This document shows, one piece after another, positions 1 to 6,200 of a stretch of 7,800 bases of DNA (the first letter of the stretch is position 1; the number at the start of each line of letters is the position of its first letter). The notes beneath the pieces are model-generated. The model was given only the letters and a program-made list of their open reading frames with translations, ran no database searches and was not told the DNA's origin. Position numbers and translations under genes: made by a program. The stretch comes from Gammaproteobacteria bacterium. Its GTDB lineage: Bacteria > Pseudomonadota > Gammaproteobacteria > GCF-002020875. The stretch is taken from the NCBI GenBank assembly GCA_018671205.1, contig JABHIC010000384.1, positions 1 to 7,800 on the forward strand, read 5' to 3'.

Positions 1-234
1 GCTCTCTTTACCGTCACTGACACTGATTTCAATATCGTTGTAGACTCTAACATCCGTACTGGCAGGGGTACCCGTGAGCGTTCCCGTTGTGGCACTCAGG
101 GTGAGCCAGCTGGGGAGATTTAGAACACTGAAGGTCAGTGGATCACTATCAGCATCTGTAGCAGTTACAGTAAAATGATAGGTTTGTCCCTCCTGTATCG
201 TTGTGATTGGAGCGCCATTGATCTGTGGCACAGC
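1..234 (-). other. Second He_PIG-type Ig domain, cut by window edge
   Basis: This covers residues 2523-2600. It opens AVPQINGAPITTIQEGQTYH (2523-2542), then FTVTATDADSDPLTFSVLN (2543-2561), LPSWLTLSATTGTLTGTPA (2562-2580), and ends inside NDIEISVSDGKES (2588-2600). The LPSWL.L...TG.L.GTP block identifies the family and parallels the copy at 3025-3300. The frame is still open at base 1, so the gene continues beyond the window. Confidence 0.88.
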
Positions 235-3200
235 ATTTGCGTCCGTCACTACACCAACCAGATACCTACTCAGAGTATTGGCTGTCACTTGAAGACTGGC
301 TACCTCAGGGTTATCCACTGGGTTCTCGCTGATTTTCAACGCTGCACTGTAGTTACCTGGTAACAGTGAGGCGAGGAAGCTGCCGTCGATTTCTGTAGTT
401 ATAATCTGTCCATTACTTAGCTGCAGAGTGGCTCCACCCAATCGGCTGCTATCACTATTGCTAAAGACGATCCCCTGCACAATCCCTGGGATGCTGTTAG
501 TGAAATTGGTGGTGAAGTGGTAGGTCGTGCTCACTGTAATGGAACCATAAAGGTCCGTTGCAGTAATTTTCCAGTAGTAGTCGGTCTGATCCTGTAACGA
601 AACGGTACTATCAATCCAACTGGTAGAGGTGGATATCCCTTCTCTGTTGAGCAGGACGTTGCTGAAATTGATGTCTGAGGCAATGGTTAGGGTGTAGCTA
701 ATCGGGTCACCCTCCAGGTCTGTGGTGCTCTCCCAATCAAGCACCAGTAACTTCTCTACTTCGCTATCTGTTGCAGGAGCCAGCAGATTGAAGCTGTTGG
801 GTGGGGTATTGCCTCTCTTTTCTTTGTAGAGAGTACTACTCCAGGGGGAGGTGATCTCTCCGGTGTCTTTGTCCTGGATGTAGTAGTAGATCTCATAAGT
901 GCCTGAAGTGATGAAACCGTTGAAATTAGCAATATCGAGGGTATTAAGTTCCCAACGCTGGTTTATAGCGTTGTACTGCATCCCCCCTTCAGGGAGGTCT
1001 ACCTCAATCTGGAAGAAGCTATCACTGCTACTGTCATCAAGTGAGGTCTCCGGGGTCATAATCTCCAACCATGCCCTGGGGGCATCCCCACCTACATTGT
1101 CTTTAGCCCAGAGCAGCAGGTGCGCATTGGCGCTAATACTCAAAGTTTGTGTAGGCGTAGACTCGACAAACTCAGCAGGGTTTTCAGCAGAGTTGGTATC
1201 AAAGGTCTTACCGACACCAAGGAAGATAGACTCTGCATGCAGTCCATCTCCTGTTGCGGTAAGGCTGTTACTACCTACGCCATCTCCATCATCATCCAGC
1301 AGAGGGTGTTGTTTGGCACTATCAAAGTATTGATTGATACTATTGGCAGAGCGACCTCTCTGATGGAATTTGTTCTCGGTATGGTTGGTAGCAAGGGTAA
1401 ACGATTTTTGCAGCGAGTAGCCATGACCCAGCTCATTAAAGAGCTCTGCAATAAAGAATTCCCCAACACGAATACCATCCGGTTCTTTTGCACCTTTATA
1501 AGAGCGCTCATCAGCAGCTGCACTAGTAATGATGGTACGTCCCTCTTTTGAGAGATCATCAATAAAACTGCCAGAGTAGCAGGCGCCGAGAATAACAACA
1601 CGATCCTCTTCCAGTGCAACACTGCTGTCTTGCTCTAGCCCTGCCTCAAGGTTGTTGAGCCAACCATTGAGATCGCTGGGTGTGATGGTCCCTACCGTGC
1701 TCTGTTGCCCAATATAGAAGGCATCAGGCTCTCCATGGTCAACCATCACGATGTAGAGCGGCGCAGGTACATCTTTAATCTTTTGGCGAGCCCAGGTTTC
1801 GATGGCCCCCTGCACCTTGGATTTTGTTGGCTCATCAACATTTACACCCGGCAGGTTAGCATACCCTTCGCTATCGGTATCAAACTGAAAATATTTGATG
1901 TTTTCCGGCGCAAAACCACGTTCAATCAGCTCCTGATAAACTCGGTTGGTACTCTTTTTATGCGAAGCGAGCCCTTCTGGCTCACCACTGGTAGGCTGAA
2001 ACTTACCATGCACCAAGATAGCGTAACCTGCAGAGGCTCCTACCAGTACAGAGTTGGTGGCACTACTACCCACCAGGATACCTGAGTCCTCAAAGCGGGT
2101 AGTAAGAGTATAATTACCTTTATGAGAGAAGAGGTCTAGACTAGGGAAGGTGAAGTGTCCCAGCTCATCCGTTGTGGTGGTGGTCAATTCAGTGGCGCTA
2201 CCTGTTCCAACTGGTGGTGTTACGATCAGCTTGACCTGTTTATCCTTGAGGCTGATATCTGCTTGCCCTAGCAGGCTAATCTGTCCACTCACATCCAGCG
2301 TGTTATTTTGACGAACTGATTGGCTAGACAGCGTCTGATTGATAGCAGTATTGAGTTGTACACCGCCATTAAGCTGCTCGATATAGATAATGTAGTTTCG
2401 GTCTGACTGGTTTCCAGCACGGTCCATTGCTCGAACGGATATGGTGTAGAGTTCGTCTGGGGTAATTCTGGAGTTATTAAGCGGCAGATACCACTGATCC
2501 CAATCTACAGCGTTAGAGATTCCACGCTTCACATCATAGTCTTCTACTGGATTCCAGAAGAGATCACTCTGCATCTCCTGAATACCACTAATGTAGGTCT
2601 TTAGGTACTGCCCTCCCGTGGAGACACTAACCTCGACACTTTCAAGCCCACTATTGGCATCTGTTGCCATACCGATCAGTTCACTCAAAGTAATCCAGGC
2701 CACGCTCGCGCCATCCTCAACACTGGTAACTGCCACATCCGGTGGCAGCAGATCGATCTCGTAGCGCCGCTCCTCTACCTCTGAACTGTTTCCAGCAATA
2801 TCTTCTGCATAAGACTTCAATACCGTTACAGCACTGACTGCTGCCAATGATATCTCCGTCGTGTACAGATGCCTCTGAGTGCTGACCATGGGATCGCTAC
2901 CATCCAAGGTATAGTAGATCGCATCACAACCTGATCCACTATCACTACAGCTTAGGGCTATTGTCTGCGACTCATTATAGGCGCCAGCTGCCAATGTGTT
3001 TTCCACCACCGGTACTTTCTGGTCCTCTACAGCAAGAGAGAAAGGTGTCAGTGCTGTACTCTTATTCCCACTCACCACAGTGAGTGTAATATTGTTGTAA
3101 CTGCCATAATCACTCTCTTTTGGGGTACCTGAGAGCGCACCTGTAGTGGTGTCGAAAGTAGCCCATGAGGGTTGATTTGTAATCTGATAGCTTAAGGTCG

Positions 3201-6200
3201 TTCCATCAACATCCGATGCGGTAGGAGTAAAACTAAAGCTGTCTCCGGCAGTGAGTGCTGTAATCTCAGGACTTCCGGTGATAACTGGCGCATCATCTAC
3301 TGCTGCAACCACCAGATCAAATTGAGTACTACTGCTTGCTAAACCATCTAAGACAGTTAGCGTGATTATTGCTGTGCCAGACTGGTGAGACAAGGGTGTA
3401 ATGGTTACGGTACGAGTTGATCCCGTACCCTCAAAGCTAATGCTGCTCTCATCGACCAGTGCTGTATTGGATGAACTCGCCGTTACTGTCAGCCCTGATG
3501 CGGCACTTTCAACATCTCCAATAGTGAAGGCAATCGCTTCAGTTGCCACATCCTCATCACTATTTTGGTTGCTGATAGTTGAAATCGTGGGTCGATCATT
3601 CAATGCGAGAACGGTATATACGAACGAGGTATTTTGGCTAGCAACTCCATCTGTGACGGTTACAGTGACTGTAGTGGAGCCATTTTGATTACCATTAGGC
3701 ACAAGAGCAATTGTGCGCTCACCATTTTCACCGGCAAGTATGATCGACTCATTCGACAACAACGCAAGATTGGATGATATTGCAGAAACAGTCAGAGAGG
3801 ATGAAGCGCTCTCTGCATCGGCCACTGCAAAGATGGCGGGTACAGTTGAGCTATCTTCTTCACTACTTTGATCGGCAATTGGAGTAATAGTTGGTAGATC
3901 ATTGGTTGAACCTACCGTATAGGTGAAAGAGGTACGACTGCTTGCCTCACCGTCTGAAACCGACACAGTAATTGTGGTGCTGCCTGACTGGTTCGCAACG
4001 GGTCCAAAGTCCATACTCCTAACAGCCGCATCTTCGGTACTATTGATATCAATTGACTCACTCCGTACAAGATCGGTGTTGGATGAAGTTGCCACAACAG
4101 TGAGTGATCCTAAAGATGTCTCTAAATCACCAACAGTGAACTCTATAGGAGCTGACTGCTCATCCTCATTACCACTTTGGTTGGCGATCGCACTGATTGT
4201 GGGTGGGTCATTCACCCCCTGAACCGTCAGAGAGATGGTTGCTGTGTTGGAATCAACAGTGCCATCATTTGCCTTAAAGGTGAAACTATCCGTCCCATCA
4301 TAATTATCTTGTGGAGTATAGCTATAGCCACCCCCGTTAATAACAACATTACCATTCGATGCATCAGAAACCACACTGTAGGTAAGGTCGTCTCCATTGA
4401 TGTCCACAGCATCAAAAGTGCCGTTGTAGATTTGATCTTCTGTTACCGAAACTGAAGCTCCGTTAGCCACCGGCGCTTTGTTTGATAACGAGAGTGTATT
4501 GCTCATATAGAGGTCAGCCTTCACACCTGATGCCGTCAGACGGTAGTACCCATCACTCTCCCCATAGGCCACCCAATCCCCTTGTAGATCGATCACGTCA
4601 CCAGCATCACCCTCAAGAGTCAACCGATTATTGCTATCTGTAATCCTTAATAGCTCGCTGACACCAATAGTTAGGGTATTGTCTCCACCCCCACTCAGGT
4701 CAATGGTCTCTATATTGTGAATCTTATTAAGGAGTGAAGTAGCCGTAAGGTCCACGCTCAGTGCCAACTTCAATGTATCATCACCCGTTCCACCATTCAC
4801 CCGGAAGAAATTGAGGTCGGCAACTGTAACAGTGTCATTTCCACGCCCTCCATAGAGCACATCCGCACCGCCACCTCCGGTAATAGTATCGCTACCATTG
4901 CCCGATAAAATACGGTCCACTCCACTGCTGCCTACCAGCAGATCACCTGTTGATAGCCCAACTTGGGTAGCAACACTCCAACCACTGCTCCCACCAAAAA
5001 TAAGCGCACTCTCACCTGTTGCAGTGTTCACCCCATAACTACCCACGATTAGGTCATCGTAACCATCCCCATTCACATCTCCTGCACCACCCAGTGCAAA
5101 ACCACTGTGGTCCCCACTGTTTACTCCTGTCAGATAGAAACCGTTGCTGCCATCTAGATCCGCAAGGCTGAATGGTGAAGTCCAGGTACCAGAGCGCCCA
5201 AACAGAAGATAGCTAGCACCCGCTTCGGTACTGACACCTGGTGCACCAATCAGCAGGTCATCATAGCCATCCCCATTCACATCTCCAACTGAACTGACTA
5301 CAGCTCCAGCACGATCACCTGCGGTAACCCCATCAATACGAAATCCATTGGCCCCATTCAAAGCAGAGAGCCCAATAGCCGGCGGCCAACCAAAACTTCC
5401 ACCAAAAATCAGATAACTCTGACCTGTCCCATCGCCTGCATCGGCGGCACCGATGATCAGATCACTGTACCCATCCCCATTGAAATCACCAGCACTGCTA
5501 ACCGAGCCACCACTGCCGTCACCATCATTAATCCCATCAAGACGGAACCCATCACTCCCAGACAGTGCTGTAAGGTCTACTGTGTCGCTCCAGCCCCGAG
5601 GTTTACCAAATAGCAGATAACTTGATCCCACAGCGTCATTCCACGCAGGGCTACTTTGAGAAGATCCTACAACCAAATCACCATAACCATCCCCATTTAG
5701 GTCGCCAACACTGCTGACCACTTGATCATAATGAGTCCCGGCTAACTGTATGACACTGCTGCTGTCCAATGTTGCGAGCGAAATTGATACAGGCCAGTCA
5801 TTTCTAGAACGTCCTAACAGTAGATAGCTATTGGTAGAACCTGCGGCACCGATCAACAAATCACCATAACCATCTCCATTGACATCACCGGCACTACTCA
5901 GCCAGCTACCGCTATTGTTTCCACTACTGGCACCATCAACACGAACGCCATCACTCAAGTCATCCAGTGAGAGTAAGACACTCCATCCACTCTTTTTCCC
6001 AAAGATGATGTAGCTCTCTCCTGCACCGCTATTGGCAGAAGGTGCTCCAATAATCAAATCACCAAAGCCATCTGCATCAAGGTCCCCTGCTCCGGATACT
6101 GAATAGCCACTCAGATCGTTGCCATCAATACCAACGATACCGAAAGCACTGCTTCCATCCACAAGACTCGATAGCGTATCGGATCCATCCCAGCCTTCGG

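Noticed and set aside
899..1551. Two overlapping plus-strand ORFs of about 144 codons
   Set aside because: They lie opposite the C13 peptidase and its associated domain. They have no recognisable motif or convincing ribosome binding site, and they are explained by codon bias of the real gene.
1275..1622. 115-codon minus-strand ORF in another frame
   Set aside because: It overlaps the catalytic Cys region of the C13 domain in a different frame. The main frame carries the conserved VILGACYSGS motif, so this is an out-of-frame shadow.
2008..2013. HG dipeptide in AILVHGKF (His1931) as the catalytic histidine
   Set aside because: It lies on the first strand of the domain. The clan CD histidine follows a later hydrophobic strand, and His2022 in IVMVDHG fits the spacing to Cys2074.
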